Notes: generated by a model not told the origin, from the letters alone. A stretch of 64,000 nucleotides of DNA from Enterovibrio sp. JCM 19048 (GCA_001310415.1 BAXE01000013.1:1-64000), one strand, 5' to 3'. Positions 9,591 to 19,239 are shown, counted from the stretch's first letter. Program-made: numbers and translations.

Positions 9591-10066
9591 TCCTGCGCAC
9601 TTTCGGGGAAGATGACGCGCCATTGCTCTGTAGCTGGATACCCGATGCCCGGGCCAATTTCCTTTGGGGCGGCCCGGCCTTTCCCTATCCGCTACAAGTT
9701 GAAGCGGTGTGCGAGCACATCGCCAAACCTGAAGTAACGCCTTTTCTGCTGATAGAAGATGGAGAACCCGTTAGCTACATCGACCTGTATCAGGTGACAC
9801 CGGAGGAGATCCGGCTTTGCCGGGTGTTGGTCGCGCATCCGCAAAGCCGAGGAAAAGGCTGGGGTAAACAATTGGTAAAACTGGCGCTGCAGGTAGCAAA
9901 AGAAAGGAAAGCGGTAAAACGGGTCAGCCTGGCTGTGTTCGACCACAATGAAGCTGCTAAGGCCTGCTACCAATCCCTTGGCTTTAAGGTGTTACCCGAA
10001 GAAACCAAAGTGCGTCGCTTTGGAGAGGAAAACTGGACCTTACTACGGATGATGAAGGTGTTTTGA
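9587..10066 (+). CDS. GNAT family N-acetyltransferase
   Basis: A 159-residue acetyl-CoA-dependent acyltransferase. The acetyl-CoA loop is VAHPQSRGKGWGKQLV (R/QxxGxG/A type), followed by the DHNEAAKACYQSLGF motif of the GNAT fold. Its ATG overlaps the kefB stop, so it is the last gene of the kefGB operon, and a terminator follows at 10087. The acceptor substrate is unknown. Confidence 0.85.
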   Translation: MILRTFGEDDAPLLCSWIPDARANFLWGGPAFPYPLQVEAVCEHIAKPEVTPFLLIEDGEPVSYIDLYQVTPEEIRLCRVLVAHPQSRGKGWGKQLVKLALQVAKERKAVKRVSLAVFDHNEAAKACYQSLGFKVLPEETKVRRFGEENWTLLRMMKVF

Positions 10067-10086
10067 TACATAGCTGCGTTACCAGA

Positions 10087-10126
10087 AAGCCAGATCGTCC
10101 GTATGGATTTCTGGCTTTTTTCTTTT
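10087..10126 (+). terminator. Terminator of the kefGB-GNAT operon
   Basis: Arms AAGCCAGA and TCTGGCTT around a 15-base loop, followed by a T-rich tract. Confidence 0.75.
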
Positions 10127-10504
10127 CTAAACAGCGCGTTATGTTTCTAACTTCATATTGACTGAAACCCATCAACAGGCGAATTGTCAGGGAAATATAA
10201 AATGTGATCTTGGTTCAATAAATGATTTGGAGATTTGGGCAAGGAACGGAATTTTATTGTGTTGGCCGTAAATCTGAATACGATGCCGCTCCAACCACAA
10301 AGTCGGCAAACTGCTTGAAAGGGCAGGACGCAAAACTTCCGGTCTACGTGCGCATCACTAACAAGCGCATAGGATAGCGGGGTCGCCATTCCAGAAAGCA
10401 GGAATGTACTTTGAGCCAGTTTGTCCGAGCGTGGTGGATAACGTGCCCGCAGCAATTTTGCTGTGAAGGCCGAAGAATAAAAATCAGCACTCGGAAAGCT
10501 CAAA
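10127..10504. other. Upstream region of gbpA, no gene supported
   Basis: About 380 bases between the kefGB terminator and gbpA. A 119-codon minus-strand frame covers most of it but has no recognisable product and no convincing start signal. The region probably holds the gbpA promoter and leader. Confidence 0.5.
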
Positions 10505-12068
10505 ATGCTCAAACTAAAAACGACTCTACTTCCGCTAACGGCGGCACTGTTCAGTGCCAGCGTTATGTCCCACGGTTACATCAGCGCTAAACAGGGCGGT
10601 GTGGCGGCAGGCCGTGCATCACTGTGTAACGCAGCTTCTCCAACCGGCGAACAGAACACCAACTGTGGTCAGGTTCAGTGGGAACCACAAAGCGTAGAAG
10701 GCCCTGAAGGCTTCCCTGAGTTTGGCCCTGAAGATGGCAAACTGGCGAGCGCAGGCCTGATCCAATTCTCTCCGCTGGATGAACAAACTTCATCCGCTGG
10801 GTTAAACAACCTATCAAAGCTGGCACCAACGATTTCGAGTGGACGTTCACTGCCCCACACGTTACCCGCAACTGGGAATACTACATCACCAAAGCAGACT
10901 GGAATCCGAACCAGCCACTGGCGCGTGATTCACTGGATCTGACGCCATTCTGTGTGGTGGAAGGCAACATGCAAAAGCCTCCACGCAACATGCTGCACAC
11001 CTGTGACGTACCTGCGCGTGAAGGCTACCACGTGATCCTGGCTGTTTGGGATGTGGGTGATACTGCGGCGGCGTTCTACAACGCGATCGACGTTCAGTTT
11101 GATGGCGACCTGCCAGTACAACCTGATTGGGCTCAAGCGGGTCAAATCTACCTGGCATGAATCTGGCGCAGGGTGATGCGGTATACACCCGCGTTTTCGA
11201 CGCAGAAGGTGAGCGCCCAGAGCTGTCTACCCGTGTGGAAATCGGCTCTGAGCAGGAAGGCGTAGCAAACACTTGGGCTTACAATCTGGCGACCAAAATC
11301 AACCAGACCCAGGACAAAATCAAAGCAGGCCAACGTGGCAGCAACGGCGAATTTTCACCGGTATTCGGCGCAAACCCGGTTTACCTGAAATCAGGCAGTG
11401 GCTTGACCCGTGTTGAAGCGGGCTACGAGATTGCTTCTCCAGAGCCGGATTACTCGGTATCTGTCGACGGTCTGGCAAAAGAGTACCTGATTGAAAACGG
11501 CGAAGTGGCACTGGATTACACAGTGACAGCACAGGGCGACCTGAACGTTGAAGTGACCGTTTACAACCATGCGCAGGATGCACTGGCTTACGAGAAACTG
11601 ACGCTGGCAGATGGCACAAGCGCCGCTGTTTCTATGGTGTTGGAATCAGCGAAAGCAGGTCACCACATGCTGGTATCCCGTGCCAAAGACGCTGAAGGCA
11701 ATCTGGTTGACCAGCAAACTTTCGATTTCTTCCTGACAGAGAAAGGCGAGCAGTGTGGCACTGACCCGGATGCAGTCAACCACCCAATGTGGGACAAGTC
11801 TGCAACTTACACCGGCGGTGAGAAAGTAAACTTCAATGGTCTGGTGTACGAAGCGAAATACTGGGTTCAGGGTGCGAAACCAGAAAGCAGTGATGCATGG
11901 AAACTGATCAGCAAAATGCCGGTCGCTTGGGTTTCAGGTAAAGCATACAACGGCGGTGAGCAGGTGATTTTTGATGGCCACCTGTACGAAGCAAACTGGT
12001 GGGTAAATGCAAGCCCAGCCACTGCGCCAGAAGCGTGGACGGACAAAGGTGCATTCGACTGCCAATAA
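10505..12068 (+). CDS. gbpA: GbpA, N-acetylglucosamine/chitin-binding LPMO (two frame breaks)
   Basis: A secreted adhesin and AA10 lytic polysaccharide monooxygenase that binds chitin and GlcNAc-bearing surfaces. A signal peptide ends at VMS, so mature His1 of HGYIS forms the copper histidine brace with a second His in [10 protein letters not shown]. The LPMO domain covers about residues 22-200, then two GbpA middle domains, then two CBM5/12-like chitin-binding modules with repeated aromatic WxxxxxYxGG segments. Known GbpA has one such terminal module, so this form is longer (about 521 aa). Frame breaks near 10793 and 11150 are single missing bases. Confidence 0.92.
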
Positions 12069-12101
12069 AATAAACCACATCAAAAATAAGAAGCGCTAAT
12101 T

Positions 12102-12204
12102 AAAAAGCTCGAAACTAGGGTCTGTTGACCTTTGGCAGTTAAGTTTTGCTGCAAAAATCATCACCAAAGGTCAACAGACCCTGGGGGATAGTTTCGAGCT
12201 TTTT
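12102..12204. repeat. Nested palindromes: terminator stem with inserted 64-bp inverted-repeat element
   Basis: The outer arms (12102-12117 and 12189-12204, ending in a T-run) form the gbpA terminator stem. Inside lies a 64-bp segment, 12118-12181, with perfect 18-base terminal inverted repeats starting GGGTCTGTTGACC. A seven-base TGGGGGA at 12182-12188 remains on one side only and would be the original loop. This looks like a MITE inserted in the terminator loop. No target-site duplication is evident. The alternative is one long terminator hairpin. Confidence 0.65.
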
Positions 12205-12257
12205 TCTTACTCAGCGTTTAACGCATTTCATTGAAACGTATCTGGTATGGCTTCAGA

Positions 12258-12752
12258 TCACCACTCGATGTCAATCGGTGTGCCGACTTTCACCAGCCTT
12301 AGAAATTCATCCATTTCCTGGTTGTCTATCGCAATGCACCCGTCTGTCCAATCCTTTCCGCGTTTGATGCTGGGGTGGGGGCCTTCGCCGTTCTTCTGGC
12401 CGTGGATCATGATCTGTCCGCCGGGGTCTATCCCCAGCCTTGCTGCCCGTGCAATATCAAAGGCATTGGGATAGTTAATGCGGATTGAACGGTAGAATCC
12501 GGAACTTTCGTTGATAAAGTCGAGCGTATAGCGGCCTTCTGGCGTGCGTTTATCCCCTTCGCGTAATTTATGTCCTTTGGGGTTTGCACCCAGTGCGATG
12601 TCATACCGCTTAATCACCTTGGTACCGGCAATCAGGTACATTTTGCGTGCCGATTTATCCACTTTCACCAAATCGATGTCGTGACCAAAGGCCAGCGCCT
12701 GCCCGAAAAAGCCGGGCAGCAACAGACAAAATAGAGCGAGTAAACGGATCAT
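12258..12752 (-). CDS. L,D-transpeptidase (YkuD family) with signal peptide
   Basis: A 164-residue periplasmic enzyme with an N-terminal signal peptide ending about QALA. The YkuD catalytic motif is present as IMIHGQ followed by WTDGCIAI, the Cys being the nucleophile. It is predicted to cut or exchange L,D-linkages in peptidoglycan or its lipoprotein anchors, like YafK/DpaA-type proteins. It faces gbpA across the nested palindrome and lies alone. The exact reaction cannot be told from sequence. Confidence 0.88.
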   Translation of the reverse strand: MIRLLALFCLLLPGFFGQALAFGHDIDLVKVDKSARKMYLIAGTKVIKRYDIALGANPKGHKLREGDKRTPEGRYTLDFINESSGFYRSIRINYPNAFDIARAARLGIDPGGQIMIHGQKNGEGPHPSIKRGKDWTDGCIAIDNQEMDEFLRLVKVGTPIDIEW

Positions 12753-12949
12753 AACGTCCCTGATTTTTGTTCCTGTACTGATAATTATTGGTCACTGGGC
12801 GTGACATATCCATGAAGGGGATGAAAGTGCTGTCTTTGTCGCCCAAGACCCTAATCCGGCGGAGTAAATCAGTTAACGTTGGAGAAGGGGTGTTTCATTC
12901 ATTAGAAATCACAGTTTTAACAGTATGGCGTTCTCATAATGTGAGCTAG

Positions 12950-13519
12950 CTAGGGCGAAACCACCTCAATACAACGCTCCCAGGTAGTTTGGGTAACCTT
13001 TTCGTGACTGTCTGTGCTGGCATAAACCCAGTCCACCACTTCATAAGGTTTCGCCGCTTTTACCGGTGCATAGGTAATGTAGGCGTCCAACTTCGGAATA
13101 CCCCGTGACTTGTCATCGTGTGCACCACTCGCAATCAGGGACTTTTGAGCACACAGGTTGGCCACTTCAAGGCGTGAGGGCTGGACATTGGCGACTTTGA
13201 TCGCGCACTGGTTGAAAAGCGCAACGGCGTAATCCCAACTGTTTTCGAAAGATGCCTGATACACATCTTCAATCAGGTTGATCCTGATCTTTGCCGATGC
13301 GCCACGGGCAAAGCCCGAAATCACCCGCTGTTTAGGGACGTCCCTTAACTTTTCATTTCCAACATAGTAGGCGTTGTCTGCAAGCTCAGCGCAGTAAGAC
13401 ATCTGGATAGCCTCTTTTTTGTTATAGAGAACCAGCGGATTAACTGTGTCAGGGTAGCTAGTACAGGCGGTTAGCGTGGTAACGAGCAGTGAACCTGCAA
13501 GTAGGTGTGAAGGAGCCAT
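12950..13519 (-). CDS. Hypothetical lipoprotein
   Basis: A 189-residue protein with a lipoprotein signal peptide and lipobox LTAC near residue 19, so it is probably membrane-anchored after lipidation. The mature part contains several cysteines that may form disulfides. No domain is recognised. The ATG at 13517-13519 follows an AAAGGAAG Shine-Dalgarno. Function unknown. Confidence 0.75.
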   Translation of the reverse strand: MAPSHLLAGSLLVTTLTACTSYPDTVNPLVLYNKKEAIQMSYCAELADNAYYVGNEKLRDVPKQRVISGFARGASAKIRINLIEDVYQASFENSWDYAVALFNQCAIKVANVQPSRLEVANLCAQKSLIASGAHDDKSRGIPKLDAYITYAPVKAAKPYEVVDWVYASTDSHEKVTQTTWERCIEVVSP

Positions 13520-13860
13520 CTTACTTCCTTTTTCTGAGCTTTGGCGATCAATACAAGCGCAAGTATATCGCCTCGTCAGGGTGGGTAATTGTCAGCAAAA
13601 TGAGAACCGGGGTGATTCGTAGAAGAGGTGATTAGATGTGATTGTGGAGCTTAACACAGTAATTTGGGCGATATTTAATCAAATACTATAAATACCTGCT
13701 AATAACGCATTGTCATGGGCATAATGTTTTAATTTTGTTGTCACGCATTTCTTTGTTGAATGAGTCCTGTGATAAGAAAATATACAATTTTGAGTGTTTG
13801 ATGTGAAAGTCGTCATATTGGTTGTAATAATAAAAATCTCTTATTGGAGCGGATGTAAGT
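13520..13860. other. Intergenic, AT-rich promoter region
   Basis: Divergent spacer upstream of the DUF969 operon. It is rich in A and T and probably carries its promoter. No gene or clear operator was seen before the structured leader that starts at 13861. Confidence 0.4.
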
Positions 13861-13948
13861 GCTCTCGTATACTCGGGTGAACAGTAGGGATTTAAGGGGG
13901 CGCCCCTGACTACTGAAAATAATAATTCGAATACCGAGTGTAGAGAGC
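13861..13948 (+). promoter_or_regulatory. Structured 5' leader masking the DUF969 ribosome-binding site
   Basis: An imperfect outer stem pairs 13861-13876 with 13934-13948. An inner stem pairs CAGTAG (13882-13887) with CTACTG (13910-13915) around a GC-rich palindrome at 13896-13906. The 3' outer arm contains the GAGAG Shine-Dalgarno and ends four bases before the ATG at 13953, so folding would hide the ribosome-binding site. It is a candidate riboswitch or translational regulator; I do not match it to a known class. Confidence 0.5.
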
Positions 13949-13952
13949 AAAC

Positions 13953-14672
13953 ATGATAGATTTTTGGCCGTTGATCGGCATTGTGATAATCACAGTAGGG
14001 CTTGCGTTAAAACTGAATACCTTGTTAGTGATTTTAACGGCAGGCGTTGCCACCGGCCTTGTTGCTGACATTCCCCTGATGGATATTCTTTCCACTCTGG
14101 GTCAATCCTTTACCCAAAACCGTTACATGTCCCTTTTCATTCTCATTCTTCCGATGATTGGCATTCTTGAGCGCTTCGGTTTGCGCCAACGTGCTGAACA
14201 ATTGATTGGCACGATGAAGAAAGCCTCGGTCAGTAAAATCCTGATGACTTATCTGCTGCTGCGTAAAGTGACGAACGGTATGGGACTGAGTATTGGTGGT
14301 CACCCGTCGATGATCCGTCCACTGATCGCACCAATGGCGGAAGCGGCGGCAGAGAAGGAATCACCAAACCTGCCTGATGAAAAACGCCAGGCGATCCGTG
14401 CTCTTTCTGCAGCATCAGAAAACTTCGGTAACTTCTTCAGCCAACTTCTCTTCATCGGTACCGGCGGCATCTTACTTATCAAGGGTGTAATGGCCGATAA
14501 CCAACTGGATGTAAAACTGGAAACCATGGCCTTGTGGGCACTGCCGACAGCCATTGCCTCGTTCATTGTGTTTGTCATCTTCAGCAAAATCGTGGAAGCC
14601 AGATTGCTGAAAGCCGGAAAGAACGGCGCAAAAATCGTGACAACAGCTGAATTGAACAAAGAAGGGCAGTGA
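13953..14672 (+). CDS. DUF969 family membrane protein
   Basis: A 239-residue protein with about six membrane segments, matching DUF969, a family almost always encoded beside DUF979 and often beside pyroglutamyl peptidase. The pair is presumed to be a two-subunit transporter, perhaps for 5-oxoproline or pyroglutamyl peptides, given pcp downstream; that is inference. The gene is intact, and its stop is two bases before the DUF979 ATG. Confidence 0.82.
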   Translation: MIDFWPLIGIVIITVGLALKLNTLLVILTAGVATGLVADIPLMDILSTLGQSFTQNRYMSLFILILPMIGILERFGLRQRAEQLIGTMKKASVSKILMTYLLLRKVTNGMGLSIGGHPSMIRPLIAPMAEAAAEKESPNLPDEKRQAIRALSAASENFGNFFSQLLFIGTGGILLIKGVMADNQLDVKLETMALWALPTAIASFIVFVIFSKIVEARLLKAGKNGAKIVTTAELNKEGQ

Positions 14673-14674
14673 TC

Positions 14675-15579
14675 ATGCTTGAATATATTTACCAAACCAC
14701 GGGCCTGTTGCTGCTGGCTTTCTCACTGCAGACCTTCTTGGATAAAGACAACCCGAAACGTATTGGCAGTGGGCTGTTCTGGCTGATTTACGGCATCACC
14801 TTTATTTTCGGTGCCATGATCCGAACTGGGTAACCGGTCTGATGGTACTGGCGCTGACAGCGCTGGCAGCGGGCGGCTTTATGGGAACGGGCAACTACCG
14901 CACCACCAATGAAGAAGAACGCCAGAAATCGGCGTCTTTGCTGAAAAACAAACTCTTTATCCCAGCCGCAATCGTACCTGTGGGGACTGTGGCTATTAGC
15001 CAGTTCACCTCATTGGGTGCGCTGGTGGGTCTGGGTATCGCATCGGTTGTTTCTATTATTGTTGCGCTGGCAATCACCAAGAGCCAGCCTATGCACAGCC
15101 TTAACGAAGGCCGTCGCCTGATTGATTCCATTGGCTGGGCGGCGATCTTGTCGCAGTTCTTGGCAGCGCTGGGTTACCTGTTCAATCAGGCCGGTGTTGG
15201 CGATACCGTCGCGCAAATCGTAAAAATGATGATTCCGGAAAACATGCTGTTGGTGAACGTCATCGCTTACTGTGTGGGCATGATGATTTTCACCGTGGTG
15301 ATGGGGAACGCATTTGCGGCATTTGCGGTAATCACTACAGGTATCGGTATTCCACTGTTGGTGTTGGAAAACGGCGGTAACGCGGCGATTATCGGTGTGG
15401 TGGGCATGTTGTCAGGCTACTGTGGTACCTTGATGACACCAATGGCAGCAAACTTCAATATTGTTCCAGCGGCGCTGCTGGAGCTGAAAAACAAACACCA
15501 GGTTATTCTGATGCAGGTGATCCCAGGGCTGATCATCTTGGCATTCAACATATTCGTTATGTATAGCTTTGCATTCTGA
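14675..15579 (+). CDS. DUF979 family membrane protein (frameshifted here)
   Basis: About 301 residues with eight or nine hydrophobic helices, partner of DUF969. The frame breaks near 14824; one missing base restores [12 protein letters not shown]. The late [21 protein letters not shown] block is strongly conserved in this family and resembles the substrate region of anion permeases. It is the second gene of a three-gene operon ending with pcp, eight bases downstream. Confidence 0.82.
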
Positions 15580-15587
15580 GGAAAGCG

Positions 15588-16225
15588 ATGAAAAAAGTTC
15601 TGATTACAGGTTTTGAACCGTTTGGTGGCGCATCTATCAACCCAGCGTTGGAAGCGGTTAAGAAACTGGACGGCGTACAACTTGAAGGCGGCGTGATTGT
15701 TACCTGTGAGGTACCGGTAACCCGCTATGAAGCGTTGGATGCATTATGACAGCCATTGAAGTACACCAGCCAAGCTACGTGATCACAGTGGGTCAGGCGG
15801 CAGGCCGCACCGGTATTTCACCGGAGCGCGTTGCGATTAACGTGGATGATTTCCGCATTCCGGATAACGGTGGCAACCAGCCAATTGACGAGCCAATCTA
15901 CGAAGATGGCCCGGCAGCGTATTTCACCACGCTGCCAATCAAAGCTATCACCCGTAAACTGCAGGAAAACGGCGTACCGTGTCAGGTTTCAAATACTGCA
16001 GGTACTTTCGTTTGTAACCACGTGTTCTACGGTATTCAGCACTACCTGCGCGATACCGATGTGGGTCATGGCTTTATCCATATCCCATTGCTTCCAGAGC
16101 AGGCAGCGGCGACTGACCAGCCTTCAATGTCTCTGGACGTGATTGTGGAAGGTTTACGTCTGGCAGCACAGGCAACACTGGAAAACAAAGACGATATTGC
16201 GGTGGGTGCAGGGCAGATTTGCTAA
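15588..16225 (+). CDS. pcp: Pyrrolidone-carboxylate peptidase (pyroglutamyl peptidase I; frameshifted here)
   Basis: A cysteine peptidase of family C15 that removes N-terminal pyroglutamate from peptides in the cytoplasm. [10 protein letters not shown] at the N terminus, the Cys in [13 protein letters not shown] and the His in [10 protein letters not shown] mark the active site. The frame breaks near 15745 within GCATTATG; one restored base gives 212 residues, the usual length. An AGGAAAG Shine-Dalgarno precedes ATG 15588. Position after DUF969/DUF979 suggests uptake and processing of pyroglutamyl compounds. Confidence 0.92.
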
Positions 16226-16242
16226 CACGCTGTAAGTCAGGA

Positions 16243-16269
16243 GGGGTCGACATTGTCGGCCCTTTTTTT
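16243..16269 (+). terminator. Terminator of the DUF969-DUF979-pcp operon
   Basis: GGGTCGAC pairs with GTCGGCCC (one U-G pair) across a three-base loop, followed by seven T. Confidence 0.8.
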
Positions 16270-16348
16270 GTGCCCAGAGAAAGTGTTCACCAAGGAAGAA
16301 GCTGAGATACGAAAGCGGATTATGGCTCAGGGAAATTGCAGGTATAAA

Positions 16349-16371
16349 AAAGGCCACATGATGTGGCCTTT
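16349..16371 (-). terminator. Terminator of potD
   Basis: A near-perfect palindrome with AAAGGCCACAT arms lies just after the potD stop; on the minus strand a T-run follows. Confidence 0.8.
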
Positions 16372-16383
16372 CGGGAGTTTTAC

Positions 16384-17413
16384 TTATTCGCCGGTTTTCA
16401 GGCGGATGAAGTAGTTTTCGTACTTCTCGGTCAGGTCGCCAACTGCATCCTGCCACTCACCACGGTCGATGTCTTCTTGTGGTGGGAACAGAGTCGGGTT
16501 GTCTTTGTATGCGGCGTTAGATTTTTCAACCGCAGTCAGGTAACCGGTGTCAGCACTGATCTTCGCTGCAATCTCAGGACGCAGCAGGAAGTCGATCATC
16601 TTGTGAGCCGCTTCAGTGTTCTTCGCGTTCTTAGGAATCGCCAGGCTGTCTACCCAGAAGATACCGCCTTCTTTTGGCCATACCAGCTCAATTGGCAGAC
16701 CTTCACGTTGTGCTGCTGCCGCAGAACCGTTCCACAGCATGCCCAGACCAACTTCACCAGACATGTATGGCGCAGCTGGGTTGTCTGAGTTGAATACCAG
16801 TACGTTTGGCATCAGCTTTTTCAGTTCTTCGTAAGCTTCGTCGATCTGCTTAGGATCGGTTGAGTTACCTGAGTAGCCCAGTTTACGCAGTGCGATGTGG
16901 AACACCTCACGGGTGTCATCCATCAGCATGATTTGACCTTCAAGCTCTGGGTTCCACAAATCCGCCCAGCTGTCGAAATCGTCTGGGTTGTACATGTCAG
17001 TGTTAACAGCCAGACCCGTCATCGCAATAACGTGTGGGATAGAGTAGTCGTTGTTCGGGTCAAATGGCTTGTCGAGGTAGTTTTTGTCCAACTCGGTAAA
17101 GTTGTTCAGCTTTGAATGGTCAACTTTCTGCAGCATACCTTCATCGCGCATTTTTGCTACGAAGTAGGTTGAAGGCACCACAAGATCATAACCGTCCGGA
17201 TGGGTTTCATTTTTGCATACAGGGTTTCGTTCGACTCGTAAGTCGAGTAAATCACCTTGATGCCGGTTTCGCGGGTGAACTGCTCAAGAAGTTCAGTCGA
17301 AATGTAAGGACCCCAGTTCGCGAAAATCAGTTGATCATCAGCAGCTTTTGCTGGTGTGGTAAAGATAGCTGCTGCACATGCAGCGCTGGCCAGAATTGCA
17401 GACCATTTTTCAT
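16384..17413 (-). CDS. potD: PotD, periplasmic spermidine/putrescine-binding protein (two frame breaks)
   Basis: The solute-binding component of a polyamine ABC importer, about 343 residues. A signal peptide ends at PAKA, then LIFANWGPYIS starts the mature PotD fold, with YDLVVPSTYFV and VGLGMLWNGSAAAA as family blocks. The true ATG is at 17411-17413. One A is missing in the A-run right after it, and another in ATGAAACCC near 17200; restoring both gives one frame. No potABC genes are adjacent. Vibrionaceae often carry an extra potD, so this lone copy may serve a distant transporter or polyamine sensing. Confidence 0.9.
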
Positions 17414-17910
17414 ACAGTGGTATCCACCTCGAAAGGCCCCATTTGTTAGGGATATTTAAATGTACAGACAGGGGCAATTCCCCTGCGTTAACGTTTGAAT
17501 TTCTTCAGAGAATGTCATCGGTAAACCGAGTTTGTGACCTGTCCCGAAAAAATCCGCGCGATATTACAGGCGAAACCCTGTTCAGGCAACAGCTACAAGT
17601 CAATCTATGAAAGATATCTGCGTCACAAAATGTATTGGGTGCTGACTATCAGGCTGCGTGATAGACAGGAAGGGATGAAAGTCGACGTAATGCGTGTGGG
17701 GAAATTACGTGTAACGACTAGGCAAATTTAGTGGTACTAAGCTGTTACATTTGCGCAGTGAATCCGTTACGAATACCACCAATAACTGTGCCCAATGTTT
17801 TAGTGTGAAACATTCAATTATTAATACAGTAGGAGTGTGAAGACAGCTCCGGTTTTTACCAGACGTTATGTTGAGAATATACCAATTGCAATTCATTAAA
17901 GGGTATTTCT
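17414..17910. other. Divergent intergenic region between potD and dcuB-like gene
   Basis: About 500 bases holding both promoters and the inverted repeat at 17794-17814. No coding frame with a recognisable product was found. Confidence 0.5.
17794..17814. promoter_or_regulatory. Inverted repeat upstream of the dcuB-like gene
   Basis: AATGTTT and AAACATT are perfect seven-base arms with a seven-base spacer, about 95 bp before the start codon. It is a candidate repressor or activator site. It does not match the FNR consensus well. Confidence 0.4.
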
Positions 17911-19239
17911 ATGTTGTATTTGGAGTTTTTGTTTCTGCTCTTGATGCTCTATATCGGTTCTCGATATGGCGGTATCGGATTAGGTGTGGTGTCCGGCATT
18001 GGCTTGGTGGTGGAAGTCTTTGTCTTCAAGATGCCACCAACATCACCGCCGGTAACGGTGATGCTGATCATTCTGGCGGTAGTGACCTGTGCGTCCATCC
18101 TTGAAGCCGCCGGCGGTCTGAAATACATGTTGCAGGTAGCCGAGCGTGTCCTGCGTAAGAATCCAAAACGCGTTACCCTGATTGCGCCTTTTGTTACCTA
18201 TTTTATGACCTTCTTGCTGGGTACTGGTCACGCGGTGTATTCCATCATGCCCATCATCGGTGATGTGGCGTTGAAAAACGGCATTCGTCCAGAGCGCCCA
18301 ATGGCGGCGTCATCTGTGGCATCCCAGATCGCGATCACCGCGTCGCCGCTTTCCGCAGCCGTTGTGTATTACCTTGCACAGCTTTCCAATATCCAGGCTG
18401 ATATCACCCTGCTTTCCATTCTGATGGTGACGGTACCTTCAACCCTGTTTGGTACGCTATTGATGTCGCTTTACAGCATGAAGCGCGGTAAAGAGCTGGA
18501 AGACGATCCTGAATATCAGGCGCGCATGCAAGACCCTGAGTGGCGTGAGCGTATCCTCAACACCACTGCCACGTCGCTGAATGAAACCCTGCCAACGTCT
18601 GCACGCAATGCAGTGTTGATTTTCCTGTCATCGATTCTGGTGATTGTGCTGGTGGCCATGGTGCCTGAAATCCGCACCATCGGTGAAGGCACTAAGCCAA
18701 TCAGTATGTCGGTCATTATCCAAATGATGATGCTCTGTTTCGGTGGTGTAATTTTGCTGGCAACCAAAACTGACCCGCGTGATGTACCAAACGGCGTGGT
18801 GTTCAAATCCGGTATGGTGGCAGCGATTGCTATCTTCGGTATCGCGTGGATGTCTGATACCTACTTTAAATATGCGATGCCTCAATTCAAGTCTGGCATT
18901 GTGGAGATGGTAACGAACTACCCATGGACCTTCGCACTGGCGCTGTTCATTGTGTCTGTCGTGGTGAACTCTCAGGCGGCGACGGCGCGTATGATGCTGC
19001 CGGTCGGTTTGGGGCTGGGTCTGGAACCGGCATTGCTGATCGGTATTATGCCGGCGGTGTATGGCTACTTCTTTATCCCGAACTATCCGTCTGACATCGC
19101 AACCGTGAACTTTGATACCTCGGGAACCACCAAAATCGGCAAGTGGTATTTCAACCATTCGTTTATGTCGGTCGGTATTATCGGCGTAGTCGGTGCCTGT
19201 TTGATTGGTTATGTGCTCGGCCAGATGTTTATCGGCTAA
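17911..19239 (+). CDS. dcuB: Anaerobic C4-dicarboxylate transporter, DcuA/DcuB family
   Basis: A 442-residue inner-membrane protein with about ten to twelve hydrophobic segments. It carries the Dcu blocks GTGHAVYSIMPIIGDVA, RPERPMAASSVASQ and FIPNYPSDIA. The RKNPKRVTLIAPFVT segment is closer to DcuB than DcuA. Dcu carriers exchange fumarate, malate or aspartate for succinate in anaerobic respiration. It is a monocistronic, unbroken gene with its own terminator. DcuA/DcuB subtype is uncertain. Confidence 0.85.
   Translation: MLYLEFLFLLLMLYIGSRYGGIGLGVVSGIGLVVEVFVFKMPPTSPPVTVMLIILAVVTCASILEAAGGLKYMLQVAERVLRKNPKRVTLIAPFVTYFMTFLLGTGHAVYSIMPIIGDVALKNGIRPERPMAASSVASQIAITASPLSAAVVYYLAQLSNIQADITLLSILMVTVPSTLFGTLLMSLYSMKRGKELEDDPEYQARMQDPEWRERILNTTATSLNETLPTSARNAVLIFLSSILVIVLVAMVPEIRTIGEGTKPISMSVIIQMMMLCFGGVILLATKTDPRDVPNGVVFKSGMVAAIAIFGIAWMSDTYFKYAMPQFKSGIVEMVTNYPWTFALALFIVSVVVNSQAATARMMLPVGLGLGLEPALLIGIMPAVYGYFFIPNYPSDIATVNFDTSGTTKIGKWYFNHSFMSVGIIGVVGACLIGYVLGQMFIG

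Noticed and set aside
10153..10512. A 119-codon minus-strand open frame upstream of gbpA
   Set aside because: No recognisable domain, no convincing start signal, and it covers the gbpA promoter region; most likely chance.
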